Assembly: GCF_027257175.1 (NCBI RefSeq)
Contig: NZ_JAPFGD010000003.1
Span: 144,766 to 208,765 of the forward strand
Direction of reading: 5' to 3'
Length of the DNA stretch: 64,000 nt
Source of the DNA: Castellaniella sp. S9
GTDB taxonomy: Bacteria; Pseudomonadota; Gammaproteobacteria; Burkholderiales; Burkholderiaceae_B
Made by a program: the position numbers and the translations under genes. This document shows positions 17,121-27,327 of the stretch, piece after piece. Within the stretch, counting starts at the first letter, position 1; each line of letters begins with the position of its first letter. A model generated the notes under the pieces. That model saw only the letters and a list, made by a program, of their open reading frames with translations. It was not told the DNA's origin and ran no database searches.

Positions 17121-18030
17121 CAACGCCGAAAAGATCTCTTTCACCTGGATCGCCGGCCAGGACGCCTCGGCTCGACGCATCCTCCCCGACACCAACCGTT
17201 CCGCCGCCGACCTGGTCGGCCACCTGAACCTGATCCACCCGGGGCGCATACAGGTTTTCGGCGCCGAGGAGCTCGCCTACTACCTGCGCTTCGAGCCCCA
17301 ACGCCGCATCCACCACCTCGAGGACCTGGTCGCCGGCGGGGTCCCCGCCATCGTCCTGGCGGCCGACATCGACGTCCCCGACGACCTGCGCGATTTCTGC
17401 ATCGCGCACGAGGTGCCGCTGCTGGGCACGCCGATCGACGCGTCCCACCTGATCGACCTGCTGCGCATCTATCTGGGCAAGCGCATGGCGCCCCGAACCA
17501 CCGTCCACGGCGTCTTCATGGATGTCCTGGGGCTGGGTGTGCTGATCACCGGGGAATCCGGCCTGGGCAAGAGCGAACTCGCTCTCGAACTGATCTCGCG
17601 CGGGCATGGACTGGTCGCCGACGATGCGGTGGAACTTTCGCGCACCGCCCCCAATTTCGTCGAGGGACAATGCCCGGCGCTGCTGCAGAACCTCCTCGAG
17701 GTGCGCGGCCTGGGCCTGCTGGACATCCGCACGATATTCGGCGAGACCTCGGTGCGCCGCAAGATGAAAATAAAGCTCATCGTCCACCTGCTGCGCATGA
17801 CGCCCGACACCTTCGAGCGCCTGCCGATGAAGGACGAATACGAGGACATCCTGGGCATCCCCATCCGCCGCGTCATGCTGCAGGTGGCCGCCGGCCGCAA
17901 CCTCGCGGTGCTGGTCGAGGCGGCGGTGCGCAACACCATCCTGAACCTGCGCGGCATCGACACCATGGGCGACTTCATCGAACGCCAGGCCCTGGCCATC
18001 ATGGAGAACAGCCGCGAGGCCAAGCCATGA
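17092..18030 (+). CDS. hprK: HPr kinase/phosphorylase HprK
   Basis: 312-residue bifunctional enzyme that phosphorylates and dephosphorylates HPr on a serine. The Walker A loop GESGLGKSELALEL is near residue 155, followed by LVADDAVELSR and the HprK signature LEVRGLGLLDIRTIFG; the C-terminal K3-type loop region IPIRRVMLQVAAGRNLAVLVE closes the active site. In Proteobacteria without PTS sugar permeases HprK acts as a regulator next to ptsN and rapZ, exactly as arranged here. Start ATG 17092 lies inside ptsN. Confidence 0.95.
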   Translation: MLTIQDLIRDNAEKISFTWIAGQDASARRILPDTNRSAADLVGHLNLIHPGRIQVFGAEELAYYLRFEPQRRIHHLEDLVAGGVPAIVLAADIDVPDDLRDFCIAHEVPLLGTPIDASHLIDLLRIYLGKRMAPRTTVHGVFMDVLGLGVLITGESGLGKSELALELISRGHGLVADDAVELSRTAPNFVEGQCPALLQNLLEVRGLGLLDIRTIFGETSVRRKMKIKLIVHLLRMTPDTFERLPMKDEYEDILGIPIRRVMLQVAAGRNLAVLVEAAVRNTILNLRGIDTMGDFIERQALAIMENSREAKP

Positions 18031-18073
18031 TCCGCTTTTCGCCACCGACATCGGCAACCGCACGGGCCGCCAC

Positions 18074-18949
18074 ATGCTGAACATCGTCCTCATCACCGGC
18101 ATCTCGGGTTCCGGCAAATCCGTGGCGCTGCGCATGCTCGAGGACACCGGCTACACCTGCGTCGACAACCTCCCCGTGCGCTTCCTGCACGAGTTCATCG
18201 CCAATACGCGCGACAGCGGCCTGGAGCGCATCGCGGTGGCGATCGACGTGCGCACGCCCGGCGACCTGGACGACCTGCCCGGCGTGCTGACCAGCCTGCG
18301 CGCCATGGGCATCGCCCTGCACGTGATTTTCCTGGACGCCGACGACCAGACCCTGATGCAGCGCTATTCCGAGTCCAGGCGGCGACACCCGCTGACCGAC
18401 CGGCTGCGCCGCGAGGGGCGCGGCGCCTCGCTCGAGGAATGCATCGCCACCGAACGCGACATGCTGGCGCCGCTGCGCGATCAGGAACACGTCATCGACA
18501 CCTCGGACCTGACGCCGGGACAGTTGCGCAGCTGGGTGCGCGACCTGGTGCAGGCGGACCGTTCCTCGGTGATCCTCACGTTCGAGTCCTTTGCCTACAA
18601 GCGCGGCGCCCCCCACGACGCCGACCTGGTGTTCGACGTCCGCTGCCTGCCCAACCCCTACTACGACCGGCGCCTGCGGCCGCTGACCGGCCGCGACGAA
18701 GCGGTGGCGGCCTGGCTGGCCCAGTTCGGCAGCGTCGAGGCCATGATCGACGATATCTCGGCCTTCATCCGCAAATGGCTGCCGCTGTACATGCAGGACA
18801 CCCGCAATTACCTGACCGTGGCCATCGGCTGCACCGGCGGCCAGCACCGCTCCGTCTACGTCACCGAGCAGCTCGCGCTGCGGTTCGCCGACCACTCGCC
18901 CCTGCTCATCCGCCACCGCAACCACCTGTTGCACAACCCGGTCTCATGA
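18074..18949 (+). CDS. rapZ: RNase adapter protein RapZ (YvcJ family)
   Basis: 291-residue nucleotide-binding protein. In E. coli RapZ delivers the sRNA GlmZ to RNase E and so tunes glucosamine-6-phosphate synthesis. N-terminal Walker A ITGISGSGKSVAL, Walker B-like VIFLDADDQTL, and the conserved RYSESRRRHPL; the C-terminal RNA-binding half carries VRCLPNPYYDRRLRPLTG and the signature GCTGGQHRSVYVTE. Stops inside a four-base overlap with the next gene. Placement after ptsN-hprK is conserved. Confidence 0.95.
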   Translation: MLNIVLITGISGSGKSVALRMLEDTGYTCVDNLPVRFLHEFIANTRDSGLERIAVAIDVRTPGDLDDLPGVLTSLRAMGIALHVIFLDADDQTLMQRYSESRRRHPLTDRLRREGRGASLEECIATERDMLAPLRDQEHVIDTSDLTPGQLRSWVRDLVQADRSSVILTFESFAYKRGAPHDADLVFDVRCLPNPYYDRRLRPLTGRDEAVAAWLAQFGSVEAMIDDISAFIRKWLPLYMQDTRNYLTVAIGCTGGQHRSVYVTEQLALRFADHSPLLIRHRNHLLHNPVS

Positions 18950-19905
18950 ATCGCGCGCGCCTGCTCCTCGCCATGCCCCTGTGCGCCGCACTGCTGGTCG
19001 TGGCGGGATGCGCATCGCGATCGGGCGGCGGCTACTACAAGGACGACGGACCGGGCAGCGACATTCCAGCCGACATCCTCTCGATCCCCGATGCCGTGCC
19101 GAGGGTCGAGGCACACGCCCGGGCGAACTTCAGGCCCTATGTGGTCTTCGGCCAGCGCTACGTGCCCATCGGCGAGAACCAGCCTTACCGCCAGACCGGC
19201 GTCGCCTCCTGGTACGGCCGCAAGTTCCACGGCCAAAAGACGGCCAACGGCGAAACCTACGACATGTATGCCATGACGGCCGCCCATCCGACCCTGCCGC
19301 TGCCCAGCTATGCGCGTGTCACCCGCGCCGGCACGGGCCGCTCGGTCATCGTGCGCATCAACGACCGCGGGCCGTTCCACAGCTCGCGGATCATCGACCT
19401 GTCGTATGCCGCGGCGGCCAAGCTCGGCCTGATCGGCCCGGGCAGCGGTCAGGTCATCGTCGAGGCCATCACCAATGACGACATCCTGAGCGGGCGCTAC
19501 GGCGCAACGGCCGTCGCCCGGGCGGCTGCGGCCCCGCCCGCCACACCCGCGCCCCCTCCGGCTGCGCCGGCGCCCGTCCCCACGGCGGCCGCCCCCGCCC
19601 CACTCGCCGTCGCCGCGCCGGCGCTGACGACCGCGCCCGCCCCGCGCCAGAATGCGCTCTATGCTCCGGTGACGGACGGCATCTACCTGCAGTTCGGCGC
19701 GTTCTCGTCGGAATCCAATGCCCGTGCCCTGGCACAGCGGCTGAACCGGGAATCCGGCGGCCTGCAAGGCATGGCCGAGGTGGTCTACCAGTCGCCACTG
19801 TACAAGGTCCGCACCGGCCCCTACGACACGCGCACCGCCGCGGTCAATGCCGCCTACGAATTATCCCTGGCGACCGGCCTGCAGGCCACGATCGCAATGG
19901 AGTGA
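18946..19905 (+). CDS. rlpA: RlpA-family septal lytic transglycosylase lipoprotein
   Basis: 319-residue outer-membrane lipoprotein; RlpA cleaves denuded peptidoglycan strands at septa. Lipobox VVAGC places the lipidated cysteine at residue 22. The double-psi beta-barrel is at about 80-175: QTGVASWYGRKFHGQKTANG with the catalytic-region E/D, ARVTRAGTGRSVIVRINDRG, and the aspartate in IIDLSYAAAAKLGL. A Pro/Ala linker of about 50 residues follows, then a C-terminal SPOR domain (about 245-318, YLQFGAFSSESNARALAQRL, YKVRTGPYDTRTAAV) that targets septal glycan. Coupled to rapZ by a four-base overlap. Confidence 0.92.
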   Translation: MNRARLLLAMPLCAALLVVAGCASRSGGGYYKDDGPGSDIPADILSIPDAVPRVEAHARANFRPYVVFGQRYVPIGENQPYRQTGVASWYGRKFHGQKTANGETYDMYAMTAAHPTLPLPSYARVTRAGTGRSVIVRINDRGPFHSSRIIDLSYAAAAKLGLIGPGSGQVIVEAITNDDILSGRYGATAVARAAAAPPATPAPPPAAPAPVPTAAAPAPLAVAAPALTTAPAPRQNALYAPVTDGIYLQFGAFSSESNARALAQRLNRESGGLQGMAEVVYQSPLYKVRTGPYDTRTAAVNAAYELSLATGLQATIAME

Positions 19906-19918
19906 ACCCCGGCGCGCC

Positions 19919-20845
19919 TCAGCGCCGCAGCGCCCAGGCATACAGCGTCTCGCGCGGCAAGCCAGTGGCCCGCGCGCCGATCCGGGCCGCATCGCGCACC
20001 GACAGATCCTCCAGCAAGGCCTCCATCAATCGCACGTGCTCGGGCGCAAGAACCGCCTCGGGATCCGCGGCGGGCGTCTCGTCCGGATGCAGGATCAGCA
20101 CGAACTCGCCCTGGCCGCGATGCGGGTCCTCGTCCAGCCAGGCGCACGCCTGCCCCAGCGGCACGGTATGGATCTGCTCGAAGCGCTTGCTCAACTCGCG
20201 CGCGAAGGTCAGGCGCCGTTCGGAGCCGCAAGCGGCCGCCAGGTCGGCAACGCTCGCGCGCAGCCGGTGCGGGGACTCGAACAGCACCACGGGAACGTCC
20301 AACCGGCCCCAAGCCTGCAGCCACTTGCGGCGAGCCGCGGCCTTGGCCGGCGCAAAGCCCGCAAAGGCGTAGCCCGGCGCCTCGTCGGTGGTGGCGCCGC
20401 TGGCCATCAAGGCCGCGATCACGGCGCTGGGGCCGGGAATGGGCATCACCCGGTATCCCGCCTCGCGGACCCGGCGCACGATGCGCGCCCCCGGATCGCT
20501 GACCGCCGGCGCGCCCGCATCGGAAATCAGCGCCACGCGCTCGCCGCGCGCCAGGCGCTGGACGATGGCCTCGGCCGCCTGGTTCTCGTTATGGCGATGC
20601 GCCGCCATCAGCGGCGTGCGCACGCCCCAGGCGTCCAGCAGCGCGCGGCTGCTGCGGGTGTCCTCGGCGGCAATCGCGTCGCAACGCAGCAAGGCCTGCC
20701 AGGCGCGCAGCCCCAGGTCGCCCAGGTTGCCAATGGGCGTGGCCACCACATAGAGGCACGCCTCGGGCCAGGACTGCCCGGCCACACGGCCGGCGAGACG
20801 TTTCCATGTCTCTCGCAGCTCCTCGAATTCCGCCTCATCCGTCAT
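19919..20845 (-). CDS. rsmI: 16S rRNA (cytidine1402-2'-O)-methyltransferase RsmI
   Basis: 308-residue SAM-dependent methyltransferase acting on C1402 in the ribosomal P-site. Family marks: LYVVATPIGNLGDLGLRAW, AAEDTRSSRALLDAWG, ALISDAGAPAVSDPGARIV and the phosphate-loop-like PGPSAVIAALMASG. The ATG at 20845 (MTDEAEFEELRETW) is chosen; longer frames read antisense to yraN. The start lies only 36 bp from the divergent yraN start, so both genes share one short promoter region. The rsmI-yraN-diaA-dolP synteny is conserved from Betaproteobacteria to E. coli. Confidence 0.93.
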   Translation of the reverse strand: MTDEAEFEELRETWKRLAGRVAGQSWPEACLYVVATPIGNLGDLGLRAWQALLRCDAIAAEDTRSSRALLDAWGVRTPLMAAHRHNENQAAEAIVQRLARGERVALISDAGAPAVSDPGARIVRRVREAGYRVMPIPGPSAVIAALMASGATTDEAPGYAFAGFAPAKAAARRKWLQAWGRLDVPVVLFESPHRLRASVADLAAACGSERRLTFARELSKRFEQIHTVPLGQACAWLDEDPHRGQGEFVLILHPDETPAADPEAVLAPEHVRLMEALLEDLSVRDAARIGARATGLPRETLYAWALRR

Positions 20846-20881
20846 ACTCGGTCTCCATTCATCCACCGCGACGGGCGCGCC

Positions 20882-21358
20882 ATGCACAACGACGATCCCT
20901 TCGAACGCGCCCGGCAGGCCCAGGCAAGCGCCATTGCCCGCCGGCGCCGCCGCGCCAAGGCCCGCCCCTCGACCGCAGCGGCCGTCCCCTGGCGCGGTTC
21001 GCCCACCCAGCGGCAGGGCCGCGCCGCGGAGACCCGCGCCGGCCGCTACCTCGAGGCGCGGGGCCTGCGCCTGGTGGCCCGCAACCTGGGCTGCAAGGCC
21101 GGTGAAATCGACCTGGTGGTCCTCGACGGCCCCGTCCTGGTCTTCGTCGAAGTGCGCGCACGCCGCGATGCCGCCTTCGGCGGCGCCGCCGCCAGTGTAA
21201 ACCGGGGCAAGCAGGCGCGCCTGATCCAGGCGGCGCGCTATGTCCTGCCCCAGCTCGCGCGACGACATTTCAAAGGCCGCGTTCCGGCCTGCCGGTTCGA
21301 CGTGGTCAGCCTGGAGTCCGGCGAGATCGACTGGATCCGCAACGCGTTCACGGAATGA
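20882..21358 (+). CDS. yraN: YraN family (UPF0102) endonuclease-like protein
   Basis: 158 residues with the UPF0102 core from about 43: GRAAETRAGRYLEARGLRLVARNLGCKAGEIDLV, then VFVEVRARRDAAFGGA and the terminal RFDVVSLE. The core carries the E...D...ExK-like spacing of restriction-endonuclease-fold proteins (EIDLV, FVEVR). No biochemical role is firmly established. An N-terminal extension of about 40 basic, alanine-rich residues precedes the domain. If the ATG at 20882 is not used, no later good start precedes the core. Confidence 0.88.
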   Translation: MHNDDPFERARQAQASAIARRRRRAKARPSTAAAVPWRGSPTQRQGRAAETRAGRYLEARGLRLVARNLGCKAGEIDLVVLDGPVLVFVEVRARRDAAFGGAAASVNRGKQARLIQAARYVLPQLARRHFKGRVPACRFDVVSLESGEIDWIRNAFTE

Positions 21359-21445
21359 ACGAATCCTCCGCCCGCCCTCGCGCCACGCCGGAAACTGTTA
21401 CCGCCCCCCAGATCCGGCCGGCGGACTCATGCGATAATCGCTGCC

Positions 21446-22038
21446 ATGGACATGACCTCCCGGATGTCGTCCCATTTCGAGGACGCAATCGATACGTTCA
21501 GGGCCAGCGCCCGTGAACTCGCGCCCGCCCTGGCGGTCGGCGTCGATCTGTTGTTCGGCGCCCTGACCAACAACGGCCGCGTCCTGGCCTGCGGCAACGG
21601 CGGCTCCGCCGCCGACGCCCAGCATTTCATCGCCGAGCTCGTGGGCCGCTTCGAGCGCGACCGCCTGCCCTTGGCGGGCATCGCGCTCAACACCGACACC
21701 TCGATCATGACGGCGGTGGGCAACGACTACGGCTTCAACGCGATCTTCGAGCGCCAGGTCAATGCCCTGGGCCAGCCCGGCGACGTGCTCGTGGCCATCA
21801 CCACCAGCGGCAATTCGCCCAACGTCGTGCGCGCCATCGAGGCGGCGCACGAGCGTGAAATGCAGATCATCGCCCTGACGGGCAAAGGCGGTGGGCAGGT
21901 CAACCAGTTGCTCTATGAAACCGACATCCATCTGTGCGTGCCCCATGATCGGACCATGCGCATCCAGGAGGTCCATATCATGCTCCTGCATGCCTTGTGC
22001 GACGGCATCGACGCCCTGCTCCTAGGAGACACCCTCTG

Positions 22039-22039
<1 letters not shown>
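21446..22039 (+). CDS. SIS-domain phosphoheptose isomerase-like protein (DiaA/GmhA family)
   Basis: 197-residue single SIS domain: LACGNGGSAADAQHFIAELVGRF, TAVGNDYGFNAIFERQ, ITTSGNSPNVVRA and a C-terminal HDRTMRIQEVHIMLLHALCD. Two family members fit. GmhA isomerises sedoheptulose-7-phosphate for heptose synthesis; DiaA is a DnaA-binding initiator of replication. Synteny with yraN upstream and dolP downstream matches the DiaA (YraO) locus, while the N-G-G-S and E..H residues used by GmhA are also present. Either or both roles are possible. A GATAAT lies seven bases before the ATG, so the transcript may have almost no leader. Confidence 0.88.
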
Positions 22040-24135
<2,096 letters not shown>

Positions 24136-24136
<1 letters not shown>

Positions 24137-24888
24137 TGCGGCCCGCGCGCGCCCCCAGCGCCCTGCGGCGCTCGCGGGCGGCCGGTCCGCACGACGGCCC
24201 GGTCTGGCTGTTCGATCTCGACAATACGCTGCACGACGCCTCGCGCTCGATCTTCCGTCTCATCGACCAGCGCATGAGCCAGGCGGTGGCGACGACCCTG
24301 GGCGTGGACCGCGCACAGGCCGATGCGCTGCGCCGCCGATACTGGACGCGCTACGGCGCAACCGCCATCGGCATGGCCCGCCACCACGGCGTGGACATCC
24401 ATCGTTTTCTCGCCCTCAGCCACGATTTCGAGGTGGCGCCGCTGGTGCATGGCGAAACGGGGCTGGCGCGACGCCTGCGCCGTCTGCCGGGTCGCAAGAT
24501 CCTGCTGACCAATGCGCCCGCGCACTACGCGCGCCAGGTCCTGTCCACCCTGGGCATCCTGCACGAATTCGACGGCCTGTGGGGCATCGAGGAGATGAAC
24601 CTGCAGGGCCGTCACAGACCCAAGCCCTCGCGGGCCCTGATGCACCAGATCCTGGCGCGCCTGCGGGTGCCGGCGCACCGCGTGATCCTGATCGAGGACA
24701 CCCTGGCCAACCTGAAAAGCGCCCATCAGGCGGGCATGCGCACCGTCTACGTCTATCACCCCGGCACGCCGTTCTCGACCCAGCGCCGCGGGCGCGACCT
24801 CTACGTCGGCCGGCGCGTCAATGCCCTGGGGCCGCTGCTGACATGGGCGCGCGATGGCCGCATACCGGGCAGCCCGGGTCGCGCCTGA
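24136..24888 (+). CDS. HAD-superfamily pyrimidine 5'-nucleotidase-like phosphatase
   Basis: 250-residue HAD hydrolase of the SDT1/Phm8 pyrimidine 5'-nucleotidase type. Motif I WLFDLDNTLHDA (nucleophile Asp near 29), motif II KILLTNAPAHYAR, motif III lysine in HRPKPSRALMHQIL and motif IV VILIEDTLANLKSA are intact, with a four-helix cap between I and II. A basic 20-residue N-terminal extension precedes motif I. Substrate is probably a nucleoside monophosphate. The final 71 bases overlap the convergent moeB gene. Confidence 0.85.
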
Positions 24889-25618
24889 ATCGGATCGTGT
24901 GCCATTGCATGGCCAAGGCGTCGATCGACAACAGCCGCCCGACCAGGGGCTCGCCCATGCCGGCCAGCAGCTTGATGGCCTCGGCCGCCTGCACGCTGCC
25001 CACCATGCCCACCAGGGGACCCAGCACCCCCGTCGTTGCGCAGCGCAGTTCCTGCGCATCGTCGGCTTCGGGAAACAGGCAGTGATAGCAGGGCGCATCG
25101 TCCCGACGCAAGTCATAGACGCTGACCTGGCCGGAATAGCGGATGGCCGCGCCCGACACCAGCGGCACGCGGCGGGCGACGCACGCCCGGTTGATCGCAT
25201 GGCGCGTGGCAAAATTGTCGCAACAATCCAGCACGAGGTCGCAGCCTCCGACGAGCTCGAGCAGCCGCGCGTCGTCCAGACGCTCGACCAGCGTCTCGAC
25301 GTGGATTTCGGGATTGATCGCCAATAGCGACTCACGGCCCGAATCGGCCTTGGGCCGTCCGATCCGCGCCGTGGTGTGCAGGATCTGGCGCTGCAGGTTG
25401 CTGAGCTCGACCACGTCGTCGTCGGCCAGCACCAGGTGCCCCACCCCGGCGGCGGCCAGGTAGGCCGCCGCCGGCGAGCCCAGGCCGCCCGCACCCACGA
25501 TCAGAACGCGCGCGGCCAACAGCCGCTCCTGGCCTTCGATGCCCAGTTCGTCCAGCAGGATGTGGCGGGCGTAGCGCATCAGCTGCGCATCGCCCATGGG
25601 GCGCGTGTCCCTCCCCAT
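24818..25618 (-). CDS. moeB: MoeB/ThiF/HesA-family sulfur-carrier adenylyltransferase
   Basis: 266-residue E1-like enzyme that adenylates the C-terminal glycine of MoaD (molybdopterin) or ThiS (thiazole). ATP site VLIVGAGGLGSPAAAYLAAAG; ELSNLQRQILH and RxxxxK-like RIGRPKADS; the zinc-binding pairs CYHC and CPVC; and the C-terminal cross-over segment RCATTGVLGPLVGMVGSVQA. No rhodanese domain is attached. ATG 25618 overlaps the ctpA stop by one base; ATG 25597, which follows a GGGGAGGG at good spacing, is an equally good start and fits family N-termini better. MoeB and ThiF cannot be separated on sequence alone. Confidence 0.88.
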   Translation of the reverse strand: MGRDTRPMGDAQLMRYARHILLDELGIEGQERLLAARVLIVGAGGLGSPAAAYLAAAGVGHLVLADDDVVELSNLQRQILHTTARIGRPKADSGRESLLAINPEIHVETLVERLDDARLLELVGGCDLVLDCCDNFATRHAINRACVARRVPLVSGAAIRYSGQVSVYDLRRDDAPCYHCLFPEADDAQELRCATTGVLGPLVGMVGSVQAAEAIKLLAGMGEPLVGRLLSIDALAMQWHTIRFRRDPGCPVCGHRAPMSAAAPGH

Positions 25619-27171
25619 CACTGCACCTTGATCAGCCCCTGCGGCGTGATCCGGTAGCGCTCGACGGCGGCGCCGGGATCAATCAGCGTTTTTTTTTCAG
25701 CCGGCGGCGCAGTCGGCTCGGCGGCGGCCGGTGTGGCCTTTTCCTGGGAGTCGACGGCGGTGCGGCCATCCTCGGCCTCGGCCCTGGCCCTGGCCTCGCG
25801 GACCTGCACCGGGTCGGACTTGAGGACGGGACGGCCCTGCAGCGCATTGATCGCCTGGCGCAATTGCCAGTCGTCCTCGCCGCCGAACTCGAACATCTTG
25901 ATCTCGCCCTGCACGAAGTCGTCCTCGACGGCCTTGTCGTCGCCGGCGGTGCGCTTGGCATCGGCCTGGTTCTCGAGGTGGTGCTGCAGGTCGACCTCGC
26001 GCTGCAGCTGGAACAGGTTGCCTGCCGCGCTGTCGTCGACCAATTGGTCCGGCACCACGCCGGTCAGCTGGATCGAGCGCCCGCTGGGCGTGTAGTAGCG
26101 CGCGGTGGTGAGCTTGATGCCGGTATCGTCGCTGAGCTGCAGCACCGATTGCACGGAACCCTTGCCGAACGTCCGGTTGCCGAGGATTCGGGCGCGCTTG
26201 TGGTCCTGCAGCGCACCGGCAACGATCTCGGAGGCCGAGGCCGAGCCGACGTTGACCAGCACCACGAGGGGCACCGTGCGCGTCCAGGCCGGCGGTTGGC
26301 CGGCGTCGCCCAGGCCGAAGCCGTGCACGCCGCTGAGGCTGCGCGCGTAGAACTCCTCGTTGGAGGACGGAATACGGCCCTTGGTGGAAACCACCAGGCT
26401 GCCGGGCTCGAGGAACAGCGAGGACACGCCGATGGCGCCGTCCAGCAAGCCGCCCGGATCATTGCGCAGATCCAGGATCAGGCCCTTGGGCGCCTTCTTG
26501 GGCGACAGGCTGGAGAGCATGCGCACCAGATCGCTGGTGGTGCGGTCCTGGAATTGGGTGACGCGGACGTAGGCGATGTCGTCGGCCAGCATTTTGCCGC
26601 GTACGCTGCGCGTCTTGATCATCTCGCGCACGATATGGAACTGGAGGGGCTTGGGACTGCCGGCGCGCTGGATCGTCAGGTCGATCGGCGTGCCCGGTTC
26701 GCCGCGCATTTTCTTGACCGCGTCGGTGAGCGTCATGCCCTTGGTGGGCTCATCGTCGATCCGCGTGATCAGGTCGCCGGTCAGGATCCCGGCGCGCGCG
26801 GCGGGCGTGTCCTCGATGGGCGCAATGACCTTGGGCATGCCGTCCTCGGTGCCGATCTCGATGCCCAGGCCGCCGAAGCCGCCGCGCGTGATGTCCTGCA
26901 TCTGCTTGTAGGCTTCCTCGTCGAGGTAGGTCGAATGCGGGTCCAGGTCGGCGAACAGGCCCCGGATCGCGTCGTCGATGAGCTGCTGGTCGGAGACCGG
27001 CTCGACGTAGCTGGACTTGATGGCCCCGAACACATTGGCGAACTGCTGCAGCCCCTTGAGCGGCAGGGGTTCACCGCGCTGGGCGACAGCGCTGATTCCG
27101 AGGCTCACGAGGATGCCCCCGAGGAATCCGACGAGGATCCAGCTCAGCGACCTGACTTTGCGAGTGCTCAT
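25618..27171 (-). CDS. ctpA: S41-family C-terminal processing peptidase (CtpA)
   Basis: 517-residue periplasmic serine protease that processes C-termini of envelope proteins such as peptidoglycan hydrolases. N-terminal signal or anchor (SWILVGFLGGILVSLGISA), PDZ domain at about 95-170 (FGGLGIEIGTEDGMPKVIAP), and the tail-specific protease core with catalytic serine in VNVGSASASEIVAGAL and lysine in RTFGKGSVQSVL. The C-terminal 120 residues are charged and then Pro/Ala-rich. EnvC and gpmA lie upstream on the same strand in the conserved gpmA-envC-ctpA order, although a hairpin and a 155-bp gap suggest ctpA has its own promoter. Confidence 0.94.
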   Translation of the reverse strand: MSTRKVRSLSWILVGFLGGILVSLGISAVAQRGEPLPLKGLQQFANVFGAIKSSYVEPVSDQQLIDDAIRGLFADLDPHSTYLDEEAYKQMQDITRGGFGGLGIEIGTEDGMPKVIAPIEDTPAARAGILTGDLITRIDDEPTKGMTLTDAVKKMRGEPGTPIDLTIQRAGSPKPLQFHIVREMIKTRSVRGKMLADDIAYVRVTQFQDRTTSDLVRMLSSLSPKKAPKGLILDLRNDPGGLLDGAIGVSSLFLEPGSLVVSTKGRIPSSNEEFYARSLSGVHGFGLGDAGQPPAWTRTVPLVVLVNVGSASASEIVAGALQDHKRARILGNRTFGKGSVQSVLQLSDDTGIKLTTARYYTPSGRSIQLTGVVPDQLVDDSAAGNLFQLQREVDLQHHLENQADAKRTAGDDKAVEDDFVQGEIKMFEFGGEDDWQLRQAINALQGRPVLKSDPVQVREARARAEAEDGRTAVDSQEKATPAAAEPTAPPAEKKTLIDPGAAVERYRITPQGLIKVQ

Positions 27172-27229
27172 GCACGTTCCCGATATGGTTCAGAACCGCC
27201 GGGCACCATGCGTTCCCGGCAAAGATTGA

Positions 27230-27270
27230 TGTCGTGTCCCGTGAGTGCGCAACCCTGATGAGGCACGACA
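27230..27270. repeat. Degenerate copy of the 52.5-kb palindromic element's ends
   Basis: A 41-bp stretch starts TGTCGTGTC and ends with the reverse complement of TGTCGTGCCTCATCAG, immediately followed by CTAG. The right end matches the terminus of the element at 52492-52650 (TGTCGTGTCTCATT) with one mismatch over the first 13 bases and shares the CTAG flank. It may be an internally deleted relic. It lies 59 bp upstream of the ctpA start and could affect its promoter. Confidence 0.5.
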
Positions 27271-27304
27271 CTAGATAGTAACGAAATTACAGGGCCGGCG
27301 TCAT

Positions 27305-27327
27305 GAAGGCCCGGCCGCCGGGCCTTC
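27305..27327 (-). terminator. Strong hairpin at the end of envC
   Basis: Perfect ten-base arms (GAAGGCCCGG / CCGGGCCTTC) around a three-base loop; the outer bases overlap the envC stop codon. On the minus strand it lies at the 3' end of the envC message. It is not followed by a T-run on that strand, so it may terminate weakly or protect the 3' end rather than act as a classic intrinsic terminator. Confidence 0.5.

Noticed and set aside
18439..18945. Long upstream extension of the rlpA frame inside rapZ
   Set aside because: Reads rapZ out of frame; the signal peptide and lipobox fix the start at 18946.
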